This document shows, in pieces, positions 10,648-22,817 of a stretch of DNA of 64,000 nt. Position numbers and translations under genes: made by a program. The stretch is taken from contig JAACMV010000027.1 of NCBI GenBank assembly GCA_010909725.1, positions 434,001 to 498,000 on the forward strand, given 5' to 3'. This stretch comes from Picochlorum sp. 'celeri'. Lineage: Eukaryota > Chlorophyta > Trebouxiophyceae. The stretch's first letter is position 1, and each line of letters opens with the position of its first letter. The notes below the pieces were generated by a model. That model had not been told where the DNA came from. It was given only the letters and a program-made list of their open reading frames with translations, and searched no databases.

Positions 10648-11591
10648 CATTGTATCCAGTCAAACATGCCCTGCTTAGTGCAAGCAGCCTGCACTCCCCA
10701 CACAAGCCAAACAACCATGGCCAACCTTCCATGCTTCATCTCCCCGCACCTTCATAATCTCAAACCTTGCGGATCTTTACTCAGCTGACATGGGTCGAAA
10801 AGCCATCCGCCTGGGTAGTTTTTATCACCTGGTAAGAAGATGCCGAGGGGCTCCAAAGCCTCTCTGCCTCTGCTTCGTGCATACTCTGGCCCAAACATGA
10901 GCAGAATCTGACACAGGAAAATAACCAGCACGCCCTGATTTCCAGCTATTCGGAGACCTTCGATACCAAAATAATTTAAATCTTCGTTGCTCTGAAGCTT
11001 GTATGCCCCAACATTCCACCAACGAGGCTCTGGAAAATCTATTGATGTGAATCGATCCAGAAATTCAGGAACCATAGCTCCCAATGCACCAAGCATGGCC
11101 CATCTTGCATGCAGTATTTCCAACTCAAAATATCGCTCCAAGTCATCCCTGTTTGCCCCCAGCTTGAGGGGATCAAATCCGTAATCCCCTGGGTAGGTTG
11201 TCCCATCCAACCAAGGAGGTGTCTGGTTTCCCACGACCCACAAGGGACGATCGGCACCATACCAAGGAAATGTCATTCTCACACGAGCCCGCTCCTTCTC
11301 CACGTCCATTCGTTGCCTCTCCAGCATGGGCTTTTCATTCTTCAACCGTTCAAATATCTGCTTCCCAGCCTCAGAGTCTGCAAATGCCTGAACCAAGACA
11401 AATGGAGCGGCTGAAAAGATGCACAATCCAATTACATCTTTTGATATAGGTATAGAGTCCAAGGAAAACCCGTGCGGGATGATCCGAGCCCGAGGAGAAG
11501 GTTGTTTTTTGAATCCTCGGTTGACACCCGTCACATAGCCACGGTCCACAGGTAATGCCCTGTGTCGTCCAGAGATAGTGCACAATGTCAT
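10648..11591 (-). CDS. Chlorophyll a/b-binding protein, LHCB7-like
   Basis: The LHC body has WYGADRPLW, YPGDYGFDPL, helix 1 [18 protein letters not shown], a second helix (VLVIFLCQILLMFGPEYARS), then ALEPLGIFLPGD and NYPGGWLFDP. The ALEPLGI.LPGD.NYPGG signature is the LHCB7 pattern as I know it from plants. A premature stop at 10752 is bypassed by two homopolymer corrections (one T added near 10768, one G removed near 10750). This recovers helix 3 (MKHGRLAMVVWLVWGVQAA) and a stop at 10648-10650. The N-terminal 90 residues hold a transit peptide with a hydrophobic segment. It would bind pigment in the thylakoid. Confidence 0.75.
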
Positions 11592-11813
11592 CCAGAATAT
11601 GAAATAGAATTTCCCCTCTAGGAAAAAAAAAGCCAGCTGGCTGTATCAAAAACCGTGCATGGAATTCAAATCCACCAACTGAAATAAAAAGATAGTAACC
11701 GGTCAACAACCATTTGTGACCGGAACATGTCACAAATCTCACATGCCCCACACATGCCTCAAAGAAAGAGCACAACATTCCTCAACCATACCGCATTTCT
11801 GATATTTGTAACC

Positions 11814-13497
11814 ATGGAAATAAAATTCAGACACCTGGGGTGCGCATTGCTGCTTGCCACAATGGCAACAGCTGCACAGGCGTCCCGAGCAAGTTTACGA
11901 CGTGTCGAGACTGACCTCGTCTCTTCATCTCAAACATCCATGGGAACCCTCTTGGATGGTTTCAATTCCATACTTGATATAGCTGAAGACATATATACTA
12001 GGGTGCATGGGTATATAGATGGCCAGGGGCGTCGTCAGGAGGAGGGCAGGAAGAACCCACCCAACAAGGGACACCTTTGGGCGTTATTGATTGCTGGCAG
12101 TGCAGGTTTTGGTAATTATCGTCACCAGGCAGACGTTGCACATGTACGTAGTATGATGCATTGCTGTATTGTCGCAAACCCTATCGCAAATACCCCGAAT
12201 GCTACACGTGAAGAGAATTGCCTTGAACTATCTTTACCATTCTTGTCTGCAGTCATACCATGTGTTGCATAATGGTAGAGTTCCTGATGAACACATTATT
12301 GTTATGGTCTACGATGATATCGCCCACAATCCAGCGAATCCGCATCCAGGCAAGATCATCAACCATCCCAAGGGGAAGGATTTGTATGCTGGGCTGCCTA
12401 AAGATTACACCAGAGACCAAGTGAATGTGAAAAATTTCCTTGCTGTTCTGAAAGGAGATGCTCAGAGTATCCAGAAAGGTCCGCATGCATCGGGGCGGGT
12501 GATTGAAGCTGGAAAGGATGATCGGATATTCTTGTTCTACTCGGATCACGGGGCTCCTGGGCTGCTGGGCATGCCAACAGGGGAGTTTCTGTTTGCCGAT
12601 CAATTGCATGATGCTATTCGCCACAGGCATGAGACACATGGTTTCAAAGAAATGGTTTTATATATCGAGGCGTGTGAATCCGGAAGTATGTTTGAGGGTA
12701 TGTTGGAGGATAACATCAACGTGTATGCAACAACTGCGTCAAATGGTCAAGAGAGCTCTTGGGGAGTATATTGCCCTGGCATGCATCCCTCTCCTCCACC
12801 AGAATACATGACGTGTCTTGGAGATTTATATTCTGTATCTTGGATGGAGGATGCGGATTCGAATGATATCTCTCTGGAGTCTCTGCAAGAACAGTTTGAG
12901 CGCGTGAGGAAGAGAACATCCAATAATTATACATTTGTTCAAGGAAGCCATGCCATGGAGTTTGGAGAAATGGAAATAGACCAAGAACCTGTGTCATGGT
13001 ACTTGGGTGACTCGGGATATACTAATCATGCGTCGTTACAAGGTGAGACTGAGATTCCACATGCTTTGCATGAGAAGAATATGCTGCATGGAGCTGTGGA
13101 GCAGCGCGATGCAGATCTGATGCCATTGATCATGGCAGCTCGGGATACGAAGAATCCTTCTTCGCAGTCCATGGCACAAGAAACCTTGGAAAGAGAACGA
13201 TATGTCAGAAAGAATCTAGATTCGAATATCGAAGAGACGATGAGGAGAGTGGTGAGCCGGATCCGGAACACAACCAATGGCATCTTGGAACATGATGTGG
13301 TTGTGAACCATCACATTGCACCACCTCAAGGACGAGCCCTTGTATCAGATTGGGACTGTCTTCGAAACATGATGTATATGTGGGAATCAAAATGCGGTCC
13401 TTTGGGTCAATACGGGATGAAACATTCCCGAGCATTTGCCAATATCTGCAACCTCGGCCTCTCACACCTTGACATTCAGGATGTACTTTCGTGTTGA
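11814..13497 (+). CDS. Legumain / vacuolar processing enzyme (C13 asparaginyl endopeptidase)
   Basis: Two exons: 11814-12143 and 12253-13497, with an intron of 109 nt (GTACGT..CTGCAG) that joins codons in phase 0 as ADVAH|SYHVLHNG. A signal peptide (MEIKFRHLGCALLLATMATAAQA) and a propeptide of about 75 residues precede WALLIAGSAGFGNYRHQAD. The catalytic His is in YSDHGAPG (about residue 206) and the catalytic Cys in EACESGSM (about residue 250). NINVYATTASNGQESSW forms the substrate-pocket region. The C-terminal prodomain of about 200 residues is present, giving about 524 residues in all. Legumains mature by acid autoprocessing and cleave after Asn in vacuoles. GPI8 is excluded by the prodomain and the absence of a C-terminal membrane helix. 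Confidence 0.9.
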
Positions 13498-13513
13498 TAT
13501 GTTTCATTATGTA

Positions 13514-14424
13514 TTATAATTCGTCTTCATCTGAGAAAAATTCCTCATCAAATGGAGGATAGGCCCCCATGGAGACGGCACTCGGTCTCACAAAACCACC
13601 CCTCTTTGGGAGGCACGTAAAATACCTGGTGCCCTTGACCTGACCATCATTCTTCCCCACAGGCTCATCATACTCTACCCCAACCCAATATCCTTTCGGC
13701 AACCCATCACACCGCCCAACATATCGAATAACACCTCGCTTTGACCCTTCCTGCGTCATCACTTCACATCGCTCGCCCTCTACAATATGCGATGCCTCCT
13801 CAGCCTGGTACTCATCATCAAACTCTTCCCCTCCAGTCTTTTCAGTATACGGCACTCCCCTCCGTTTCGCAATTTCCTTCTCCAGTGTCCACGTAGGATC
13901 ATCTTTCAACTTTTCCTTCTTAAACTGTCTATATGTATTCTCTCGAGCATCGTAATCCGCATCACTCATGACATACTTTTCCACCTTGCTCACATCTTCC
14001 AGCCACCCCTGGGCTGCAAGAGACATGGGATCTGTATCTTCAACATGCAATATACACCCATCCTCTGGAGAATAATATCCTAGCTTTCTATCATCAGGCA
14101 TCATATTCTTCGCCAACACCACTGACCCAGTAGCATCCTTCAACGTTAATACCATGGACCCAGCAGACGTCCCACAGTGTGTCTGTAGCTTTGTTTTTAC
14201 AGCACCAAGAGTCATCTGCATGGCCATCATCGCACGCATCAGCCATTGCCAGATGACTATAAATAAATAACACGTACATGCTTGTCCAACCGAATCTCCA
14301 TAAACCGAGCCTTCAAGTTGCTATGCGTGACCAACAACCGAACAGTCGACGCTGCCTGCTGTTGACTGCCAGGGGCCGTCACATACGCTTTAAGCGCCTC
14401 TAAACTATTCTTATCCATATCCAT
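13514..14424 (-). CDS. Tubulin-folding cofactor B (UBL + CAP-Gly)
   Basis: Exon 1 runs 14424 down to 14278 and exon 2 from 14215 to 13514. The 62-nt intron (14216-14277, GTACGT..TGCAG) joins LDKH|MTLGAVKTKL in phase 0 and completes an N-terminal ubiquitin-like domain (about residues 18-100). A central charged linker follows (RQFKKEKL, EIAKRRGVPY). The C-terminal CAP-Gly domain has RGVIRYVGRCDG, KGYWVGVEYDEP, GKNDG (for GKNDGS) and TRYFTC. The chain ends EDEL, the acidic tail of TBCB that mimics the tubulin C-terminus. TBCB captures alpha-tubulin from the chaperonin and passes it to TBCE. It is convergent with the legumain gene, only about 16 nt apart. Confidence 0.9.
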
Positions 14425-14647
14425 GATGAAACAGTATTCCTTTCAGTTGATAATACTGAGGAAAATTTGAACCTGAGCCATCTCGTCAGGGTTGCTCACC
14501 TTGTTCAAGAAGACGCAAGAATTCCTAGATTAGATATATAATGAAATCGTACACTGTCCGTTTTAAAAACAGTGCCATCGGTAATGCGCGTTTTAATCAA
14601 ATACAGAATACGTGATAGTAGATAGATACAACCAGTGTATTTTTACC

Positions 14648-17362
14648 ATGTCTGAACATCAGCAGCATTATGTACCGCCAGCATTTGTCTCAGTGGGCGA
14701 ATCACCGTCGTCGCAGCGGCAAACTCTTGGTGGAGTTGGAGGTGCGTGTTGATCCGATGGATGGGATTTTAACTACGTGATATAAATGGTTCTATTAATG
14801 CGTTGAAACGTTGATACGAATGGATCGCTGAACAAGATGTCTTTGGCAAATGTGTCTCGATGGAAGGACTTGTAGCTGCGATACTTGCACTGTTACTCAT
14901 TGGATCTGCGGTAATGGTTAATATTTGTATCTTTTATGCAGAATACCAGCATCATGGAGAAGGTGATGGCGGCATTGGGCTTGGATGGATGAAGTTTTCT
15001 GGGTTGAGGACCTCTTCCAGTCTCGTGGTATGTTTCGGTATGAGAATGGTGTGTCATCTTTGGTATGATGACGTGGTATCAATGTATGTAGATGGATCCT
15101 CATGGGTCCGGGCCTGATATGCTGGTGAGTGAGCAGCACCAAACAGCAATGGGAGCTGTAGGATGGGGTTCTAGTCATGGGGGAGTATCAACTGGGTGGG
15201 GAGGTCAAGAGGATCTGCATCGGTATCAACACCGTCCGCAAGGGGGTGCTGATCGATGGGGTGGTGGATTTGGGGATAGAAGGGGCCGTTTCACTGGGGG
15301 AAGTAAGGTTGGGTCTGGGGCTGACTCTGATTCGTGGAGGTCTCCAGCTTCTTCTGGGCAGTCGAAATGGCAGGAGGAACCTTCTTGGAGGGCTCACCCG
15401 CAGCAGCACACTTCTTTTGGTAATACTCGAGGAGGTTGGAGAAGTCACCATCGGGAAGAGAATGGTGGGTTGGAGTCTGATTTGAGGAATTTATCCATCC
15501 ATCAGCAATCGCCATTGGTCTTTGGTACAGGAGGGGGGAGAAATGGCAATCTTCCTTTTGGCCCATCGAAAGCTCGGTATAGATATTCGACAGAAACGCT
15601 TGCGAAAATTTACAGGCAACTGCTGTATACTGGTCGCTTGGGGTTGCCTGAAGACATAGCAAGGGATGATCCAGATCTCTTTACTCGTGTGGGTGAGTTT
15701 GTTGATGTGGTGGAGCAGTTACATGGAGGTCCTCCTAGATCTGCAAATTCCTATATTAATCTCGTCAAATCAGATATTGGCGCTGAGATGAAGGAACCTT
15801 CAATTGGCTCCTTCTTGCCTGACACAGTAGATGCTGATCCAATGGTTTCTCATGTTACAATGCCAGTAGTGGAGGAGCCAAAACCTGTTCCGGTTGAAGA
15901 CACGTATTTATACATAGACCCGCAAGGTCAATGGCAAGGGCCATTTAATAGGTCGAATATTCTGGAGTGGCATGCTGCTGGATTTTTCCCTCTTGATCTG
16001 GTCATCCAATGTACGTCAGGTTCACGGCAAGTGTGTACTCTGAGAGATTGGCTGTTGATTTGGAGCAGTGCAGAGCAAACGCTTGTACCTCCAAGTCCCA
16101 TACAGACTGCACCAGCTGTTCAGGTTGGTGTCATGGGCGCAGTTGAGGCATCTGCAGCAGAGGCCCCTGTAGCAAATGCATATGTTAACAGCCAATCCCC
16201 ATTGGCTATGCCGCACGAAGACACTCAGCAACAGGATCCAGTGAACGTGGTTTTGGAAGAGCACCACTCGGTGCAAGTACAGCCTGATGAGTTTGTGGAC
16301 GAGCCGGTGAAATCTCCCATTGCACCAGTGAGACCAGAGACAAAGCCAGCACCGTGGGTAGCTGCTCAGCAGCCTGATTCCACAGCAATATCGCTGCTTG
16401 ATATTCAGTTGGAGGAAGATGCAAGAAGGAGAGAAGTGGAAAAAGAAGCAGCACAGCAGATAGCAAAGAGCATGTCTGGTAAGAGTGGTTGGGCATCTGT
16501 AGCAAAGCCAGCTGGAGCAGGAATGGTATCACTTACTGATATACAAAATGAGGAACTGCAGTCCAGAGTGCATTCTGAGCAGAGTGGTGGAGCGTTTTGG
16601 AAGTACGATGAGCCAAAGAGCCCGCTGCATGGCAACAAGTCTCCCGTGGCAATGCCTGCCAAGGCTGCAGGAGGCTGGGCCGCTGCTTTATCTTCTGGGA
16701 CGATGAATCGTACACATGTGCAGCCAAGTCCAACAGTTACTGCACGAAGACCACCGGTGACATCAGGAGCCCCACCGCCTCCTCCTCCACCTCCTCCACC
16801 TGCTACTTCTGCTGATCAAACAAGCCAAACTGCAGTCATGAAGAACTCTGATACAGAAGCAATACCATCTCTATCTCTCTCAGATGTACCAACCGTAGGA
16901 GATGGCCATCCTTTGACTGGAGAATTCAGAACGTGGTGCATGGAGCAGATGAAGACATTAACAGGCTCTGAAGATGTCACTCTGTGTGAATTCTTGATGA
17001 CTGTAGAATCCAACTCTGAAGTTGCAGATTACGTAGCAGCATATCTAGGAGCTACAGCAGCTGCTGCCACGTTTTCCTCAGAGTTCTTGCGAAGAAAACT
17101 TGCGGAACTTGCTGCTGGAACTGGTAAGAAATCCAGGAAAGCAAGGGCAAAAGCAAGGGCCAAGGCTGCAGCAGCTGCTGCGGCAACAGCATCACCAAAT
17201 AGTGCAAGGCACGATGAAACACCTGCCAATGATATTGAAGACTCGTCATGGGAAAAGGTTGAAACATCAAAGAAGAAGGGCAAGGGTTCCGCTCTCCAGT
17301 CTGAGAGGCGAGGCGCTGTGGGACATTATTCCTCTGCATTTGCAGTTCTCGGTGGCCGTTAA
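14648..17362 (+). CDS. GYF-domain protein (GIGYF/EXA1-like); 5' exons not fully resolved
   Basis: The main exon, about 15092-17362, is open for over 750 codons. It starts with a Gly/Trp/Arg-rich region, then YSTETLAKIYRQL, which fits a YxxxxL-phi eIF4E-binding motif. A GYF domain follows (YIDPQGQWQGPFNRSNILEWHAAGFF, cited in part) with the key W..GPF residues. Further on are coiled EE/RR stretches with two 'LxDIQxEE' motifs, a polyproline run of ten Pro, and a Lys/Ala-rich C-terminal region. ATG 14648 begins a first exon (to 14741, donor GTGCGT), and another exon lies near 14940-15020. Their frames could not be joined with certainty; a small indel is possible. GIGYF proteins repress translation through eIF4E-family proteins; plant EXA1 is related. 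Confidence 0.7.
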
Positions 17363-17419
17363 GGCAACATAAAGTACATCTAGTAATCTGTTAGAAATAT
17401 ACACATTTCGCAACTATAC

Positions 17420-19354
17420 TCATAATGAATTATTTATCAACGATGCTAAATTGCTCAGCTCAACTTTGGCCTGCTTATTCTGTGGCTCTAGCACCAGAAC
17501 TCTCTCAAAATCACTCTTTGCCTCTGCAAACCTGGCTGTCGCAGCCCTCGCAGCACCCCGGCGAAGAAACACTTTCACCAAACAAGGATCCATCTCCAAT
17601 GCCTTTGTGCAATCTTCTTCAGCTTCCACGTATGCACCCAGTTTCAAATATGCCATGGCCCTATTGGAGAGATATACTGGATTTTTTGCATCCAACTGAA
17701 CAGCACGACTGTAATGCTGAATGGCCTGCTCAAACTTTTGCATTTTAAAACATGCATTTCCGAGATTCTTCTCCTCCTCAGCCATGGTTACTTCATTCTC
17801 AACCTTTTTCTTTGCATCTGGCTTTGTTGCCTGTACTGGTTTTGTTTGCTTTTTTCTTTCCTCCTGAATATATTGGGAGATCTTTCCTACTGCTCGCAAC
17901 AACACCGAATCCTTCCTCTGCATTGCAAGAATACCAATCCCCAGGTACGATCCATCGTCTAGATTCATAGGAATAACCACCTCTGGAATTCCTGCCAAGG
18001 CAGATATACTGGCAAATCTCTTGCAATCACGTTCCCAGTTTATCATGTCCTCGGCCTGTACACTGTGGCCACATGGTGGTTTGGATGAACAAACAGGTAT
18101 AACAAAAACCAATCCCTCCTGCATTGCATTCCTGCATGCAATCGACAAATCTTCCGCGATTTGAATCGCATCTACATATGCACTACTCTCATACATGTCA
18201 ACCTCAGTACTATGAATAGTATCCACAACAGCAGCCAGAGCATCCAAGATTGCCTTTGTGGAAGGATTTTCTCTTTCCTTTTCGGGCAGTAATTTACGAA
18301 TCGTTGGAATTTTGTGATAAATCCATTGGCAAAGAGATAATGCCTGGGCTTGGTCAGGCCCAGCCCATCTTTTAACGCCCTGAATGACTGATGGCAAAAT
18401 TGCCTTGACATCTGCAGAACATACAGAAAACGCATCTTCTGCGACAAGATATCGCTCCACGTCATCCTGGAATTGTGTCTTTGGCACATCCAATGCAGCA
18501 GAAACTTTCATGAAAACACTTGGATCACGTGTAGCAATGCACAGGGAACTCAATGTAGGGCTGCATCGAGCACACCCATCCACACTCACCAGTCCCGACG
18601 TTGGCCTGTAGCCGAACAAACCACCACCAATTATCGAACTAATGGCATTTCCACCATCATCAACGCAGAGCGCAAATGTACAAATACCCTTTCTCAAGGC
18701 CACACGGGCACCAACATCTGCTACTCCACAAAATGTCTCATGCACCTTGGCCAGATATTCTTTCACACGGCATGCATCACTCATAGTCGGTACTATTCCA
18801 ACACATTTTGCTCCTTTCTCAATAAGCACATCAACTGCATGAGCTGACACTGTGCATACGACACTATCTGGATTGTTCCCATCCATGCAACCAGGATTCG
18901 TGGCAAATCCAGCAATATTCACCCGATCCGAGACTACAAAGTTATATTCATCCTCCCCGAGCATATGCCTACATGGATTACTCTTTGATACAACAGATCG
19001 ATCCCTGTCACATACGGAAGGCTCTGTCAAATCCACCACATGACAACATACAAGCTCCCTCATGGCACCCCTTTTCCTTCTCCTCCTCCTCCTCCATACA
19101 TGCGACAGTGCCAGAAGCGCCACCCCACATACACCCGCACCAATAGCAAAAGGAATACCATATGTATCAGACAATGCTCTGCGCGTCTCGGGTGCTGCCG
19201 TGAGAACCACCTCGTCACTCTCAATCTCTTTAACAACGTGGTTTTCTTCCTGATCACCTAGTTCATCAGCAAGATCTTCCACATTGTCATGAATAGTCTC
19301 TATACTATCTTGTTGGACTCTATCATCGTCATCCACAGGAACCTGACTCTCCAT
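17420..19354 (-). CDS. OM64/TOC64-type organelle outer-membrane preprotein receptor (pseudo-amidase + TPR)
   Basis: Intact 644 residues. An acidic N-terminus is followed by one membrane helix (about residues 66-86) and an Arg-rich stop-transfer patch (RRRRRRKR). Then comes an amidase-signature-like domain (about 110-500) with NPxCMDG, GIVPTMS, GGGLFGYRPTSG and IPEVVIPMN. The C-terminal TPR domain (about 535-640) starts EEKNLGNACFKMQKFEQAI. The amidase Ser of the GGSIR motif is replaced here by GGNAI, matching the inactivated amidase fold of plant TOC64/OM64. The clamp-type TPRs of this family dock cytosolic Hsp90/Hsp70. Mitochondrial versus plastid outer membrane cannot be decided from sequence. 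Confidence 0.85.
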   Translation of the reverse strand: MESQVPVDDDDRVQQDSIETIHDNVEDLADELGDQEENHVVKEIESDEVVLTAAPETRRALSDTYGIPFAIGAGVCGVALLALSHVWRRRRRRKRGAMRELVCCHVVDLTEPSVCDRDRSVVSKSNPCRHMLGEDEYNFVVSDRVNIAGFATNPGCMDGNNPDSVVCTVSAHAVDVLIEKGAKCVGIVPTMSDACRVKEYLAKVHETFCGVADVGARVALRKGICTFALCVDDGGNAISSIIGGGLFGYRPTSGLVSVDGCARCSPTLSSLCIATRDPSVFMKVSAALDVPKTQFQDDVERYLVAEDAFSVCSADVKAILPSVIQGVKRWAGPDQAQALSLCQWIYHKIPTIRKLLPEKERENPSTKAILDALAAVVDTIHSTEVDMYESSAYVDAIQIAEDLSIACRNAMQEGLVFVIPVCSSKPPCGHSVQAEDMINWERDCKRFASISALAGIPEVVIPMNLDDGSYLGIGILAMQRKDSVLLRAVGKISQYIQEERKKQTKPVQATKPDAKKKVENEVTMAEEEKNLGNACFKMQKFEQAIQHYSRAVQLDAKNPVYLSNRAMAYLKLGAYVEAEEDCTKALEMDPCLVKVFLRRGAARAATARFAEAKSDFERVLVLEPQNKQAKVELSNLASLINNSL

Positions 19355-19647
19355 CTTGACTGGCGTTTGCGAGTATTGCCTTTCTATGCACTAAAACACC
19401 GAATAGTTTGAATATCTAAGCATCTATGGATATTTTATTCATATATTGTTTGACTTAATGCCCATCGATGCGATAGCAATACAAGAATCGCAGTTGATGG
19501 GTTGTGGTTGACTGTCATAATGTTTTTATCAAGGAGTTTCGCCTGATTTGAAATTCGCTTTTAAGATTCTTGCCAAGTATACGCCCAACAAGACTCCAAA
19601 AATCTCCTAATTTATGTGAAATACTGTTATACCGTCCTGAACCAGGG

Positions 19648-22600
19648 ATGACTGTCAATACGCAGCCAATGCTGCAACGGCAGCAAATTGAGTCGAGCCT
19701 TGGCCTCATTTTATGTCCTGATGCTGAAAGTAGACGGAAAGGAGAGGAGTACTTGGAATCATGTTTTTCTTGCTCTGGATTTGGGAGCTCATTGATGGCT
19801 ATTGGGCTGGATAGTATGGTGGACGTTGGGAAACGACAGCTGGCGTTTGTTGTTTTGAAAAAGTTGGTCAAGCATCAATGGTTGTCAGAGACTATTTCTG
19901 CGGAGGAAAAATCGCATATACGCTCCCTGATTCCAAGTGGATTGAAAGAGAATTCATCGCCGATACAGACGGCCACTGGATTGGTGATTGCTGAGATTGC
20001 TCGTTCTGAGTCATTTGCAGACTGGCCAGAGCTCATGCCTGGGCTGGTGTCAGTGATCCAGGGGAACGAGGACCATGTATTCGTTCGCGGAGCGTTGCGT
20101 GCTTTATGCTTGATGATTGAGGATTTAGACCAGGGGCATGTTATTGAGGTGGCAAAGGTGGTGATGCCAAATATCATGCAGTTGTGCCAATCTCAGACAA
20201 CGTTGCCAGCAGAGAAGCGGCAAGGATTGACAATTCTTCACACGACGATTGATTCAGTTGAATATATGTATAGATCGTCTTCTGATGCGAAAGATTTGAT
20301 GCGACATCAGATTGGGTCGTGGTTTCAGACGTGTGCCTTGGTGCTTGATTGCCCAGTCGATGTGCATAATGGGGATGTCCTGGGGACTGCTTTTATGGCA
20401 TTGCAGTGTGCCACGAGACTCATTCCTCTCAGTTCAAAAGTATCTGATCAGTCATGTGTGCTACATCTCATACGCTCCGTGTGGAATTTCAATGGCCAGG
20501 TGAGAGTTCTGTTCCAACAGTATGTGATTGGGGATGGCATTGTGGAGTCATCATCGGCTGATCAGGGCCCGATGATGGAACCCGTTACATTGGTGGATGT
20601 TGTGTCCCAGCTGCTGGAATTTTTAACTGCTGCATTGACGAGCAAGAGTCTTAAGAAGGTGTGCCAGTCTTCTCTTCCAGATGTTGTCAATGTCACACTG
20701 CACTACATGACTATAGCATACGATGACATTGATGACTGGGTTGAGGATTGCAACGAATATTTGAGCAGTGGGGATGACTTTTGGGGATGTAGAAGTTCGG
20801 GAGGGCTTTTGCTGGATTCAATTGTGGAATCATATGGTGGGGTTGGTATGGAGGCTGTTGAACAGGGAATTCAGGATAGGATTGAAGCTGGAAAGGCTGC
20901 AGCTTCCTCTCAAGATCCAATATATTGGAGATTGGTAGAATCTGCTCTCATAGCGCTTAGCGATTTGGCTGATGTGATTCTCGAACGTCCATCAGTTGTT
21001 AGAAAGGAAGCCTCATGTACCAATCCAAACTACATGTTGCAATGGCTCTTGAAAAGCCCAGAGTATAATTCCCCCACGAGCGCTTTATTGTTGGCTAGGA
21101 TTTTGAGTTATGCAAGTAGATTTTCCCCGGCGTTGTCAAAGGAGACGAGGGAATTAGTTCTGCAGAATATAGGCCAGTACATTGCCATACCTGGCCTCAA
21201 GCCTGCCGTGTATGGAGGTATTTTTCAAGCTTTAGAGGCATTGGTCAAGACCAGTACGAGCGCTGAAATATCTCCTGTAAGCAATCATTTCATGGGATAT
21301 CTTTGCAGTATGCTTCCTTCTGCCACGGATGAAACAATGCACTTGATTTTTGAAAATATTGAGCAGGTTGTGAAGAAGGATCCGTCATGTGTGCATTCGT
21401 GGGCAGATCGAATCATTCCAGTGGCCATGAGGGCTTGGATTGATAATTATAATGACCCTCTATTGGGGGAGGATGCATTCACATTGCTGCAGAATCTGGC
21501 TCAGTGTCCAGGAGGATTCCAGCACATGGTGACGACAGCGGTGCCAACCCTCAAAGCTATGGTCGAATCGAATACAGCGCCACCCATGCTGGAAAGTGGT
21601 GCATTTGATCTTGTCGTAGAAATCACGTCTCCAGCAAGTGCACAGGATGCCAAGCCGATATTCATCGACTTTATGCCTTTGGCACTCCAGAGGCTTCAGT
21701 CAACTGCTGATGAGGATGTCATGGCTTCAATCTCGGCCTTCTTCCGGACAATCCTGCAGATTGGGCAAGCCGATGCCCTCACATGGTTTTCTTCTTCGCG
21801 TGACGAGAGCATTGGAACATTCATTCAACTCATTCAATTTCTGCTCAGACCAGAAACACCAGACAGAGCAGCTCGATATGTTGGTGGGGTTATACTCTCG
21901 CTCTTTAGTGCCGTGTCCTTGGATACTATTGTACGATATCTGCATTTCTTACGATTTCTCTGTACATTACTGATGTTGTATTTGTTTGTAGGGTCAGGAG
22001 CACCTCACATCGATTTTGTCAATGGTGGCTCAAAAGCTGCACACAGCTGAAGATCCTTCCACAGTCCAATCACTCTTGAGTGTGTTGGCCACCTTATCAC
22101 GAATAGACACGGACGCTCTCATCAATATTCTATCAAGTATAGGAGGAAGTCCAGCAGTGCTACAATCCGTCATGGATAAATGGATTGAAAGGCACATTGA
22201 GATTCGCACCCCATATGATATCAAGCTATCAATCGTTGCCCTTTCAGCAATTCTGACAAGCAACCTTTCCATATTGGACCAAATATCGGTCAGAGGACAG
22301 AGAATAGATACGTCATCATCCATTAGAACACGGTCTCGAGCAGCAACACGAAAGGAAGAATGGAGCATGGTTCCACTGAGGACTAAAATAGCCCTTGTGC
22401 TCCTTGATTCATACATCGAGTCAGTGACGCAAGGAAATGCTCCAGGCGTGGACGATGAAGATGAATGGATTGAGGATGACGAGGACGACGAAGATGACTA
22501 TGAAGGTATTGAGCAGGAGGACGACTTTGGAATCGACAGTGCCATCGGACAGTATTCAATGTATGGTGAGCTCCTGGAAGACCTGGATACGACTGTCCTA

Positions 22601-22783
22601 GCAGACGTCGACCAACTGGAACTGAAACGGAGAGCATCAGACCCACTTCTATCCTTGAACGTTGTGGAGTACCTCCCTGGCATCATCAAGTCATTTCAGC
22701 AGGCACATCCTCAGGCATATGATGGATTTTGCCATCTCTGTTCACCCATCCAGAGAACCTACATTCCCAAATTAGCAGAGTGA
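19648..22783 (+). CDS. Importin-9 / Kap114-type karyopherin-beta
   Basis: Two exons, 19648-21930 and 21992-22783. The 61-nt intron joins SLDTI|GQEHLTSIL in phase 0, giving 1024 residues of HEAT-like helical repeats. The N-terminal importin-beta-like segment has ESCFSCSG, a KRQLAFVVLKKLVKHQW stretch and IRSLIPSGL. A long C-terminal acidic loop (DDEDEWIEDDEDDEDDYEG) is typical of IPO9, which carries core histones and other basic cargo into the nucleus. I favour IPO9 over importin-11 or -7 because of the acidic loop and the closing PGIIKSFQQAHPQ region, but this is recognition without alignment. No frameshift. Confidence 0.75.
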
Positions 22784-22817
22784 CCATTAATGGCAATATT
22801 GCTGTAACCCACACTAA

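Noticed and set aside
2238..10775. A run of old pseudogenes
   Set aside because: In-frame stop substitutions and eroded motifs are lacking; only single-base shifts are seen, on both strands and in unrelated genes. Consensus error is simpler, though not proven.
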